NCBI GenBank assembly: GCA_014190355.1
Contig: BJGH01000001.1
Location: forward strand, 113,272 to 177,271
Direction: 5' to 3'
DNA from: Alphaproteobacteria bacterium
Lineage (GTDB): Bacteria > Pseudomonadota > Alphaproteobacteria > Rickettsiales > UBA1997
Length of the DNA stretch: 64,000 bases
Shown here: positions 37,836 through 46,247 of the stretch, piece by piece
How positions within the stretch are numbered: position 1 is the stretch's first letter
Layout: the number at the start of each line of letters is the position of its first letter
Notes under the pieces: generated by a model
What the model was told of the DNA's origin: nothing
Database searches by the model: none
What the model saw: the letters and a program-made list of their open reading frames with translations, nothing else
Position numbers and translations under genes: made by a program

Positions 37836-38528
37836 TTAAGATTTATGTAATCCACATTCTTTATGTTGATCATTTTCCCACCACCATCTACCCGACCTAG
37901 GCTCATCATTTTTACTTATCGCTCGAGTGCATGGATTACAGCCAATTGAGCGAAAACCTAAATCGTGAAGCTTATTATAAATCACTTGATGCTCTGTAAT
38001 GTAACTCCAAAGCTGTTGTTCACTAAATTTCAAAAGCGGATAGAATTTAATTATTTGCAGATTATCGTCATACTCAAAAAAATTCTTATCAGCTCGAATA
38101 GCAGAGTGCTCCTGCCTAACTCCGCTAATCCAGATTTGATAACCTTTTAACGCTTTTTTTAAAGGTTCAACTTTACGAATTGCACAGCATTGCTTTCTCA
38201 GATCAGCGCTTCGATAAAAAGCATTTATTCCATGACTTTCGACAAATTTTTTAAGAATATTGGTTTGAGGATTGAAGCTAGCAATTTTTATTTTGTAATT
38301 ATCAATAGTTTTTTGCCAAGTTTGGTAAGTTTCATCAAATAATCGAAAGGTATCAATTGTAAAAAATTTAATTGATAATTTTTGCTTAGCTATATAATCG
38401 GTAAGCACTTGATCTTCTGCGCTAAAACTCGTTGAAAAGATTATTTTTTGAAAATTTTTTTCAACAAATAAAATTTTTTCTTGCCAATTCAGATCATTAG
38501 TTTTGCTTATTAATTCTTGAATATTCAT
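37836..38528 (-). CDS. cysH: Adenylyl-sulfate (APS) reductase
   Basis: Thioredoxin-dependent reductase making sulfite from activated sulfate. 230 residues. It has Cys114-Cys115 in CCAIRKVEPL and Cys197-x2-Cys200 in GCNPCTRAI. This four-cysteine set binds [4Fe-4S] in APS-type enzymes and is missing from PAPS reductases such as E. coli CysH. The redox Cys225 is in the C-terminal ECGLH. With no cysC in the operon, APS is the likely substrate. It is positioned 11 bp after cysG and 12 bp before cysJ. Confidence 0.93.
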   Translation of the reverse strand: MNIQELISKTNDLNWQEKILFVEKNFQKIIFSTSFSAEDQVLTDYIAKQKLSIKFFTIDTFRLFDETYQTWQKTIDNYKIKIASFNPQTNILKKFVESHGINAFYRSADLRKQCCAIRKVEPLKKALKGYQIWISGVRQEHSAIRADKNFFEYDDNLQIIKFYPLLKFSEQQLWSYITEHQVIYNKLHDLGFRSIGCNPCTRAISKNDEPRSGRWWWENDQHKECGLHKS

Positions 38529-38539
38529 AAGTTTTTTTC

Positions 38540-39958
38540 TTAAATATTATTTTTTAATTGTAAAAAATTGTATCCAGTTTTATTACCTTCAAACCATTGA
38601 TATTTATGGTGCATTCCCACAACCTCACCAATAATAATTATTGATGGCGAAATAAAATTTGTTTCAGGAAATTTTTCTAAAAAATCGCCAAGACTAGCCA
38701 GATAATTTTTTTGATATTGGGTAGTTGCCTGCTCAACCACAACTATTGGGGTTTGGGGATTTTTATTAAACTTCAACAAATTAATGATTATTGTTTTAAT
38801 GTTATGAGAAGACATATACAGCACCAAGCTATCATTGGTTTTTGCTAAATCTTTAAAAAATTCTTCACTAACTAAATCTTCTTTATAAATCGTTAAAAAT
38901 CTTACCGCTTTATTATTTTGGCGAGATGTAAGGGCAATACCAAGATAGCTAGCTGTTGCACTCCCTGCGGTGATCCCTGGAACAATTTGATAAGGAATTT
39001 TATCAGCAATGATTGCATCAATTTCTTCGGTTAAATGGGCAAAAATTGTTGTGTCTCCACCTTTAAGTCTTGCAACAATATTGCCTTGCAGAGCATAGTT
39101 TTTAATCATCTCGTTGATTTCACTTTGACTATGCAAATGAATATCACGGGTTTTACCAACATTAATTTTTAAAGCATCTTTTCTTGCATATTCTAAAATC
39201 TCTTTAGCAACTAGCCGATCATACAAAATTACATCAGCTTTTGATAATAAATTTATGGCTTTCAAAGTTATTAATTCTGGATCTCCTGGACCTGCACCAA
39301 TAAAATAAACCGCTCCCTTTTTTTGATTATTTTGGTTATTAAGTTTTTCTTCAAAAAGCTGTTGTCCTTGCTTAAAATTTCCAAGAATAATTTGCTGACC
39401 AATTGCCCCTTCTATTACCTCTTGCCAAAAAATTCGGCGTGCTTGCAGATTTGTAAATTTATTTTTAACAATATCTTTATTTTTAGTTAGAAATTCATTA
39501 AGATTACTAATATTTGTTGGTAATATTTTTTGTATTTTTTGTTTAATTAATCTTGCTAAAACTGGCGATATTCCTGAGGTAGAAGCACTAATAACAACAT
39601 TATCTCTTTTAACATTTGCTCCAAAAATAAAATGGGAATTACTAGGATCGTCAACAACATTAACTAATTTTTTTTGCAAAGTTGCATCATTGGCGATTTG
39701 TTGATTTAATTTTTTATCATTAGTTGCTACAACTACAATATCGTAGTTTTCAAGCAATTTACTAGAGTATTGAGTAACGACAAATTTGATGTTGTGATGC
39801 GATATAAATTCATGAGTTTCCTTAGAAAACTCTTTGGCAATTAAGGTTATATTTGAAGAAAATTCAAAAATTGTTTCAAGTTTAGCAAGAGCAATATTTC
39901 CGCCACCGATAATGAGAAATTTGAGATTTTGGCTTTTAAGAAATAAGGGGAAAAACAT
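38540..39958 (-). CDS. cysG: Siroheme synthase
   Basis: Trifunctional enzyme making siroheme for CysI. 472 residues. The N-terminal half (1-about 210) is the NAD-dependent precorrin-2 dehydrogenase/ferrochelatase, starting FFPLFLKSQNLKFLIIGGGN. The C-terminal half is the uroporphyrinogen-III methyltransferase, with FIGAGPGDPELITLKA and ARLKGGDTTIFAHLTEE. It is the first gene of the eight-gene cys operon, so cofactor and apoenzyme are made together. About 120 bases of leader precede it. Confidence 0.96.
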   Translation of the reverse strand: MFFPLFLKSQNLKFLIIGGGNIALAKLETIFEFSSNITLIAKEFSKETHEFISHHNIKFVVTQYSSKLLENYDIVVVATNDKKLNQQIANDATLQKKLVNVVDDPSNSHFIFGANVKRDNVVISASTSGISPVLARLIKQKIQKILPTNISNLNEFLTKNKDIVKNKFTNLQARRIFWQEVIEGAIGQQIILGNFKQGQQLFEEKLNNQNNQKKGAVYFIGAGPGDPELITLKAINLLSKADVILYDRLVAKEILEYARKDALKINVGKTRDIHLHSQSEINEMIKNYALQGNIVARLKGGDTTIFAHLTEEIDAIIADKIPYQIVPGITAGSATASYLGIALTSRQNNKAVRFLTIYKEDLVSEEFFKDLAKTNDSLVLYMSSHNIKTIIINLLKFNKNPQTPIVVVEQATTQYQKNYLASLGDFLEKFPETNFISPSIIIIGEVVGMHHKYQWFEGNKTGYNFLQLKNNI

Positions 39959-40085
39959 TTTTACAAAAATAAATTACAGGCAAGTTAAAGGGATATTGTT
40001 TAGCAACAACAACACGCTTTAAAATTGCTTGAATTTAATTTGTAAAAACTCATTGAAATTTTTTTAATTTAAAATTTATTTAACA

Positions 40086-40114
40086 AATTTAAAAAATACT
40101 TTTTTTAATGTCAA
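40086..40114 (-). promoter_or_regulatory. Promoter of the cys operon
   Basis: On the minus strand a perfect -35 TTGACA (40114-40109) is followed after exactly 17 bp by TAAATT (40091-40086). Transcription would begin near 40079, leaving a leader of about 120 bases before the cysG ATG. That leader includes a TTGTT/AACAA stem-loop sequence. The long leader leaves room for regulation by sulfur status, but no known riboswitch is recognised. Confidence 0.55.
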
Positions 40115-40121
40115 ATTTTTT

Positions 40122-41981
40122 TTAAAAATTAGCAGAAAGCTCAAAGTTAAGACTTTTTAGATTTTTATTTTTTGAATTAAGTAAAGATGAATAGCTTAAA
40201 GCATAAGAATTGGTTAATGAACAATTGAAATTTCTAGAATTAAAGATCAGTTTAAAACCACCGCCGCTCAGTCTTCCGTCAGATTTATTTGTCCAATTAT
40301 TATTTTTTATATAACCATAATCAAAAAAAGGCTCAATTGAAAATTTTTTAAAATAATTAATATTATTTTCTGAATATTTATTGGGTATTAACTTACTAAT
40401 ATTTTTTAAGTTAAAATTAATTTTATTTCGCCAAAAATAACCTTTATCACCAACTATTGATTGATCTTTAAAACCCCTGACTGAATAATACCCCCCTATT
40501 ACAATCTGCTCCGCCCCATACAAAACTTGATTTGTATTTTGAAAATCAATTTCACTATTAAAAACAAAAAAATTATCATTTTTATTATCTAGAAATTTTT
40601 TTGAAAAATTTAAATAAATTTTATAATAATCAAATTGAGCATGAGGATATTTTTGATCTTGATTGCCTTGATCTTTCTGAGCATTAAAAATTTTTAAACC
40701 CTTATACCAACTAGGCTTAAAAATAACATAAATGGTTTTATTAAGATTTATATCTAAGTTTAAGCCAATATTAAATATTGATAATCTTCTATTGGAATTT
40801 AAAATTTTTTGACGATTAATATAACTTGCTGACTCTTTTAAAACCAAGTAATTAAAAAAATTCAAGCGATGATTAACCTTATTAATCAATAGTCTATTAT
40901 ATCCAAAAGCTTGTCTTTTAAAAAAACCTTCAATATTAATTTCGATAACCTGCCCTTGGGATGTGTTATGAAATTTAGTTAAAGAATAATCATATGAAAA
41001 ATTTTGATAATGCAATGGCAAATTTATTGAACCAGACAAGGAGCTTAAGTCTTTTTTCTTGCTAGGATCATTTAAATTTGTGGAATAATTAAAAACTATA
41101 AGATCATTTAAAGATAAAATATTTTCTAAATTAATATCAAAAATTGATCGATAATTTCCACTAAAATTATTACCTAAATTATCGTAACCTATTTTCAAAT
41201 TTCCCGGAAATTTGGATTTATTTTCTATAATTACATCAGAATATAAATTTCTTGAACTTGCTTTTATTTTTAGTTTTGCATCATTTGATGATAAGCGGTT
41301 AATTTGGATTAGACCCTGATTAAGATGATTGATATTAAGAACCTTATTTTCTTGATTAGCAAATGCACTAAATATTTGCATTTTATTGAAGAAATTATCT
41401 GAATTTATAATAATTCTAGCGATTAAACCATAATCAATTCTAATTTTTAAAATACCTGTCTTAATATTATGGGATTCTAATGATACATAAGAAGTGATAT
41501 AGCCTTCGTCATAAAGATATTGTTGATAATATTTGATAATATTTATAATTAATTCTTTATCGATACATTTATCTAAGAACTGATCTTGCGATAAATTATT
41601 AAAATTAATTTGAGCAATTTTTTTATTAAAATTGAAATCAACCTTCTTTAAAAACCAACATTTCTTGAATTGTTTATTATGAACTTTTAAAATCCTATTA
41701 GGATCTTTTAAAAAATTGAAATTATTAATTTCAATTTTTTCAAATTTTATCTCATTAAAAACCTTGTTTTTTTTAAAATTATTTAAAATACTTTCATCTA
41801 ACTTATAACTATTTTTCTCTTGCTCTAGCTGAATAAGACTTAATTTATATGAATTAATAATTTCAATATTATTAAAGGCAAATAAACTATTATTTATTGG
41901 TAATTGCGATGCATAAACAGATTGATTAAAACATGAGATTAAAACAAATTTCAAGATAAGCAATAAGGGGTTTTTCGACAT
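40122..41981 (-). CDS. Two-partner secretion outer-membrane translocator (TpsB, ShlB/FhaC type)
   Basis: Outer-membrane barrel that exports a large TpsA adhesin or hemolysin. 619 residues. A signal peptide (1-24, cleavage after VYA) leads to a POTRA region at about 95-200, containing two cysteines and YDEGYITSYVSLESHN. The barrel follows, with the VRGF tip-loop motif (YYSVRGF, near 486) and a C-terminal Phe, both typical of Omp85/TpsB proteins. No TpsA gene is next to it; its neighbours are the cys operon and an acyltransferase. Its own promoter region is shared with the divergent acyltransferase gene. Confidence 0.85.
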   Translation of the reverse strand: MSKNPLLLILKFVLISCFNQSVYASQLPINNSLFAFNNIEIINSYKLSLIQLEQEKNSYKLDESILNNFKKNKVFNEIKFEKIEINNFNFLKDPNRILKVHNKQFKKCWFLKKVDFNFNKKIAQINFNNLSQDQFLDKCIDKELIINIIKYYQQYLYDEGYITSYVSLESHNIKTGILKIRIDYGLIARIIINSDNFFNKMQIFSAFANQENKVLNINHLNQGLIQINRLSSNDAKLKIKASSRNLYSDVIIENKSKFPGNLKIGYDNLGNNFSGNYRSIFDINLENILSLNDLIVFNYSTNLNDPSKKKDLSSLSGSINLPLHYQNFSYDYSLTKFHNTSQGQVIEINIEGFFKRQAFGYNRLLINKVNHRLNFFNYLVLKESASYINRQKILNSNRRLSIFNIGLNLDINLNKTIYVIFKPSWYKGLKIFNAQKDQGNQDQKYPHAQFDYYKIYLNFSKKFLDNKNDNFFVFNSEIDFQNTNQVLYGAEQIVIGGYYSVRGFKDQSIVGDKGYFWRNKINFNLKNISKLIPNKYSENNINYFKKFSIEPFFDYGYIKNNNWTNKSDGRLSGGGFKLIFNSRNFNCSLTNSYALSYSSLLNSKNKNLKSLNFELSANF

Positions 41982-42113
41982 AAAATAATTTGTGGTGTAA
42001 TTAATTTTTATAAATTTTTATTATTTTAATTTTTATTATTTAATAGTAAATATTTCATAATAATAACTAATTTTTCTATTTAATTCATTTAATTTTAACT
42101 TTTCTTTTTATCA

Positions 42114-43130
42114 ATGATTACTAGCTTAAATTCATTTCGATTTTTTACAGCATTAGCTATTTTTTTATTTCATGCTTCTTCAAATTTTTTATTAACTGAA
42201 GATTTTTGGATAAAAAAAATTTTTGATGGCGGAACTATTTTTATGAGCGGTTTTTTTGTTCTTTCTGGATTTATTTTAAGCCATATTTATCACAATAAAG
42301 ATTTCAACAATAATAAAAATCTCTTTGATTTTTATTTTAAAAGATTGGCAAGAATCTATCCAATCTATATTTTGGTGACCATTTTATACTTTGTTTTCAT
42401 TCCTAGAATTAGTTATCAGGAAAAAATTTTTTATATCATCAATGATATTTTTTTGTTACAAGGATTTTTTGAAAATCTAATCAAATTTGGCATTAATAAT
42501 ACCACATGGTCAGTAAGCGTTGAAGCGTTTTTATACTTAACTTTTCCGTTAATTATTTTGATTAGCAAAAATCGCTTAGCTTTGTTTATATTTTCAATTA
42601 TTTTAGCAATTTTTTCTAGTCTAAATTTTAGCGTTCTTAAAGAAAATTATATTTATGCTAATCCATTTTTTAGACTTAGCGATTTTATATTTGGAATATT
42701 GTGCTATCTGTATAAAGATTTTTTTATAAAGCTTAATTATCAAAAATTAATTCATTTAGCAACTATTTCATTAATCATTTTAATATGCTTTGTTAGTAAA
42801 GAAAATAGAATGTCTTTTCAAATTTTTACAATTCCGTTATTTGGGATCTGGATAATTAGTGCTTTTTATTCAAAGTCGTTATTTTATAATAATTCTATTA
42901 CTAATTATTTAGGATTAATAAGTTATTCTTTTTATCTCTGGCAGACTAGTGCTGTTGGTCTAACAAAAGAAATAATTAAAAATTATCAACAAGCTAGTCC
43001 TCTATTAGTTATAATAATTTGCTTAATAATTAACTTAATATTATCAATTTTATCGTATCACTTTATTGAACAAAAATCCCGTAAATATTTTTTAAGGAAA
43101 ACTAAAATTTTTTTAGACAGAGGGAAATAA
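42114..43130 (+). CDS. Acyltransferase family 3 membrane protein
   Basis: 338-residue integral membrane protein with about ten hydrophobic helices. It opens with SLNSFRFFTALAIFLFHASS, containing the conserved His (about residue 20) of OafA/NodX-type acyltransferases, followed by GFFVLSGFILS and a RLARIYPIY motif. Such enzymes O-acetylate surface polysaccharides or LPS. The target here is unknown. The 3' end overlaps the convergent FAD oxidoreductase gene by 18 bp. Confidence 0.88.
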   Translation: MITSLNSFRFFTALAIFLFHASSNFLLTEDFWIKKIFDGGTIFMSGFFVLSGFILSHIYHNKDFNNNKNLFDFYFKRLARIYPIYILVTILYFVFIPRISYQEKIFYIINDIFLLQGFFENLIKFGINNTTWSVSVEAFLYLTFPLIILISKNRLALFIFSIILAIFSSLNFSVLKENYIYANPFFRLSDFIFGILCYLYKDFFIKLNYQKLIHLATISLIILICFVSKENRMSFQIFTIPLFGIWIISAFYSKSLFYNNSITNYLGLISYSFYLWQTSAVGLTKEIIKNYQQASPLLVIIICLIINLILSILSYHFIEQKSRKYFLRKTKIFLDRGK

Positions 43131-45899
43131 TTCCTTATTTTTCAACGCCTCATAAGAATAAGGAGCTCCTATTGAAGGACCTGGATTATTATTCACCTCT
43201 ACATCTTCAATTGGAAATTGAGTATCTGTAACTTCTTGAAAATCAATGCTTCCAACTTCTTTATTATGAGCAGTTAATTCAGGATTATAAGAAGTTCCAG
43301 ATGGTTGAGTAATCATTAAATTATGAGTACCTCCTCTTGAAGGTGATTCTGATAAAGTTGAAGATGTTCGAGATGATGAATCACCAGATATAACTTTTTT
43401 TGATTCTTCTAACATAGAATCTAAAAAAATATTTATCATAGGACGCACCAAATTAACAAATTGTCCAATATTTATATCTGGATCAATCACTACTTTTTTA
43501 ATTGATTCAAGAAACTTTAAATCATCATTTTCATTTGATTTTATGTAACTACTTAATTGATAATTATCATCCACATAACTATCAAATTTTTTATATTTTT
43601 CTGCAAAGTTTTTCAAAAATAATTCAATGATTTCCAAGGATGTTTTTTTTAAATCTTGACTTTCAATCTCAAAAATCATTTCAATAACATCTAAAAATAA
43701 ACTTTTATCAATGACTTGTTTAGCCAAACTATCATCTTGTTTATCAACTTTTTTTATATTTTCTTTATCTTTATACTCAAAAGATATTTGCGGCAATTCT
43801 TTCAATAAAAAATCATCACAAAATTTTAAAATATTATCGCGAAATTCTGTTTGACTTTTCTCATAATTATCTAAAACAAGATAAATAGGATTTGATAAAG
43901 ATTTTAATTTAATTGAATATTTAGAAATTAGATCTAGAAATGTTTTTTTAAATTTTGTTATATCTTTATTTTCAGATCCAAAATTAAACAAATAACTGCA
44001 TGTTGGTCTTGCATCCCTTTTTTGATATTCACATTCCTCTATTTTGTTTCTTTTAAATTTTTGCGATAGTCTAAATAGTAAAGCATTATTTGCTGATTCA
44101 GTATAAATCTGGTCAATTGACTTTTCTTTAACTTTTGGAACTTCTTTTAATTTCAATTTAGAATTATAAACTTTTAACTCTTGCAAAACTTCTTCTTTTT
44201 GATCAATAGACTTTAAAAGCTTTGCGTAAAGATCTCTCATAAGATTTTGCTCTCTTGAAATAATAGTATTCAAAGATAATGTTAATTCTTGATCTAATTT
44301 ATCTTTATTTAAAAATAACTCGTTGATGAAATTATCCATGAGAATCTTCTGCTTTGCTAGGTCTGGCCCAATTTGTTCAGATACATTTTGGTCTTTTTTA
44401 AATAATTCACCGATTAAAGCATTGCCCATATTATCGAAGTTATCAAACAAATATCTTTTAAGATAAATTCTTAAGAAATTTACAACATATTGTTTTTTTT
44501 GATCTGATAAAGAGCTATTTTCTTTAAAATTACTTAACAAAGTATCGACCAATTTTTTTGCGACAATAACTTTTTCAAAAATATTAACCATTTTTTTGCC
44601 AATAACTACACAGTAAAATAATTTAATTGAGGCAATATTATAATAATCTGCATGAACAATTTCAGTACCCTCTTCTCTTCTTTTATGAAAATCACTTTTT
44701 GGATCATTAATATCAACTCCTCCTACAGACTTAACTATTCCAGGAAGAACTCTTATCAAACTGGAGTCGGACATTTTAGGAATATATTTAGCCACACCTT
44801 CAATTATTTTTTCGCCTTGCTCACTTAAATATTTCATCTCTTCTTCATTTAAATCATTTTCAAGAAGTCTTCGATAAAAATCAGGCATTTCATCACTTGG
44901 ATAATGGCTATGATTTGTTACATTAGCATAAGTTATTCTAGCAATATTTGAATTTTTGGAGTTATCTTGGGGATCTTTTTTTAAACCCATATTAGAGAAC
45001 ATTGCGAAGGGACCCAAACAAAAAAACATCGAATGAACATCTGTCATAGACTCAGGAATCCTAACCTCGGCCATTAGCTTCATTCTAGAAGTCCATTTAA
45101 CAGTGGAAATATTAAATTTTTTATTAAGTGATTCTATATTTTGCCATGTGGCATTAATAAAGAAATCTGCAATTTGAAAAGTTTTGATTTTTCCTTCCGA
45201 TGTTTTCTTCTCTAATTTAATCTCAAAACTTGAATCTTCGTTATAAGCAACACCTAGAACCTCTGTGAAATTAATAATTTCAACTCTTTTATTTTCAATA
45301 AATTCTGAAAGCTCTGCTAAAACTTTATTCTCAAACCTATTCCAATCCAAAAGCTTTTCTCTTGTTTCAATGGCAAGATGAACTATCTTAGGATCAACAT
45401 ACTCAGAATATTCAGATGGTGAAATCGCCCTATGCAGATGACAGGTTCCTGGGAATAGTTTTTGAACTTCTAGATCGTTCATCCATAATCTTTCAAACTC
45501 TAAAGACAATCTATCATAAGTTGAAATAAGATGCTGCGGATCAACAATTGAATTTTTTAAAACAAAATATCTTCCATTTTTTAGGTTCGGCATACTCTCA
45601 TCCTCAATAAAACAATCATGGTATTTTTTCATAAATATAAGAGTATTTCTCATGTAATTTATTGCAGTTTCATAATCTTGGTAATGATACCCTAAACCCA
45701 TTCTTCCGGGAGTATTGGCACTTGTACCAGATAAGATTTTTTCTTTCTGCTCAATAATTTTAACTTGAACAAAAGGGTAAGTTCTTAATAATTCTAACGC
45801 CGAAAAAATTCCTGCGACGCCAGCTCCAGCAACAACAACATTAATTTTATTGTTACCAATATCTTTTGAAAAAACTTCAGATAAATTATTTGCTTTCAT
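43113..45899 (-). CDS. FAD-dependent oxidoreductase with long helical extension, function unknown
   Basis: 928 residues. The N-terminal 450 or so form a DAO-type flavoprotein: GAGVAG (25-30) starts a Rossmann fold with acidic Glu50 ending strand 2, and FINATWQ and RVLPGIVKSVGG follow. The rest (about 450-830) is charged, Lys/Glu/Leu-rich and predicted helical, with cysteines only around 640 and 700. The last 90 residues are Ser/Thr/Pro/Asn-rich and likely disordered. No signal peptide or membrane helix is seen. I know no characterised enzyme with this architecture. The substrate is unknown, and an effector role is only a possibility. No frameshift or fusion scar is visible. Confidence 0.75.
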   Translation of the reverse strand: MKANNLSEVFSKDIGNNKINVVVAGAGVAGIFSALELLRTYPFVQVKIIEQKEKILSGTSANTPGRMGLGYHYQDYETAINYMRNTLIFMKKYHDCFIEDESMPNLKNGRYFVLKNSIVDPQHLISTYDRLSLEFERLWMNDLEVQKLFPGTCHLHRAISPSEYSEYVDPKIVHLAIETREKLLDWNRFENKVLAELSEFIENKRVEIINFTEVLGVAYNEDSSFEIKLEKKTSEGKIKTFQIADFFINATWQNIESLNKKFNISTVKWTSRMKLMAEVRIPESMTDVHSMFFCLGPFAMFSNMGLKKDPQDNSKNSNIARITYANVTNHSHYPSDEMPDFYRRLLENDLNEEEMKYLSEQGEKIIEGVAKYIPKMSDSSLIRVLPGIVKSVGGVDINDPKSDFHKRREEGTEIVHADYYNIASIKLFYCVVIGKKMVNIFEKVIVAKKLVDTLLSNFKENSSLSDQKKQYVVNFLRIYLKRYLFDNFDNMGNALIGELFKKDQNVSEQIGPDLAKQKILMDNFINELFLNKDKLDQELTLSLNTIISREQNLMRDLYAKLLKSIDQKEEVLQELKVYNSKLKLKEVPKVKEKSIDQIYTESANNALLFRLSQKFKRNKIEECEYQKRDARPTCSYLFNFGSENKDITKFKKTFLDLISKYSIKLKSLSNPIYLVLDNYEKSQTEFRDNILKFCDDFLLKELPQISFEYKDKENIKKVDKQDDSLAKQVIDKSLFLDVIEMIFEIESQDLKKTSLEIIELFLKNFAEKYKKFDSYVDDNYQLSSYIKSNENDDLKFLESIKKVVIDPDINIGQFVNLVRPMINIFLDSMLEESKKVISGDSSSRTSSTLSESPSRGGTHNLMITQPSGTSYNPELTAHNKEVGSIDFQEVTDTQFPIEDVEVNNNPGPSIGAPYSYEALKNKELFPSV

Positions 45900-46247
45900 T
45901 AAGATTTAAATTGTGGTTAATAGTGTTTTGACAAAAAAAAATTCTAAGTCAAAAAAATAAACTTTTATGATCAATAATTACAGTTAGATATTCGCAATAA
46001 ACAATTACATAAGAGATATTTTATAAATATTTATTTTTATTAGATATTTTTTTAAAAAATTTTTTAATAATTAACTAATTTAGCTTTAACAACCCTAAAT
46101 ATTCTTATTTTTTTAATTAAAATTTTAATATCTTAACTACTAAACTAGATATTTTCAAACATTGTAAATTAAAATAAGATTTATAAAAAAATAAATTTTA
46201 AATTAATAACTAACTATTTGTAAATTTATTTATAGGTTTTACTAAAA
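45900..46247. other. Gene-free spacer upstream of the FAD oxidoreductase
   Basis: 348 bp of about 85% A+T with no gene or RNA. Arms TTTTGAC (45926-45932) and GTCAAAA (45948-45954) form an inverted repeat near the FAD oxidoreductase start and could be an operator. Its downstream promoter is not clear. Confidence 0.35.

Noticed and set aside
45926..45954. TTGACA-like sequence as a promoter
   Set aside because: It points along the plus strand toward no gene; both flanking genes are on the minus strand. It is kept only as an inverted repeat.
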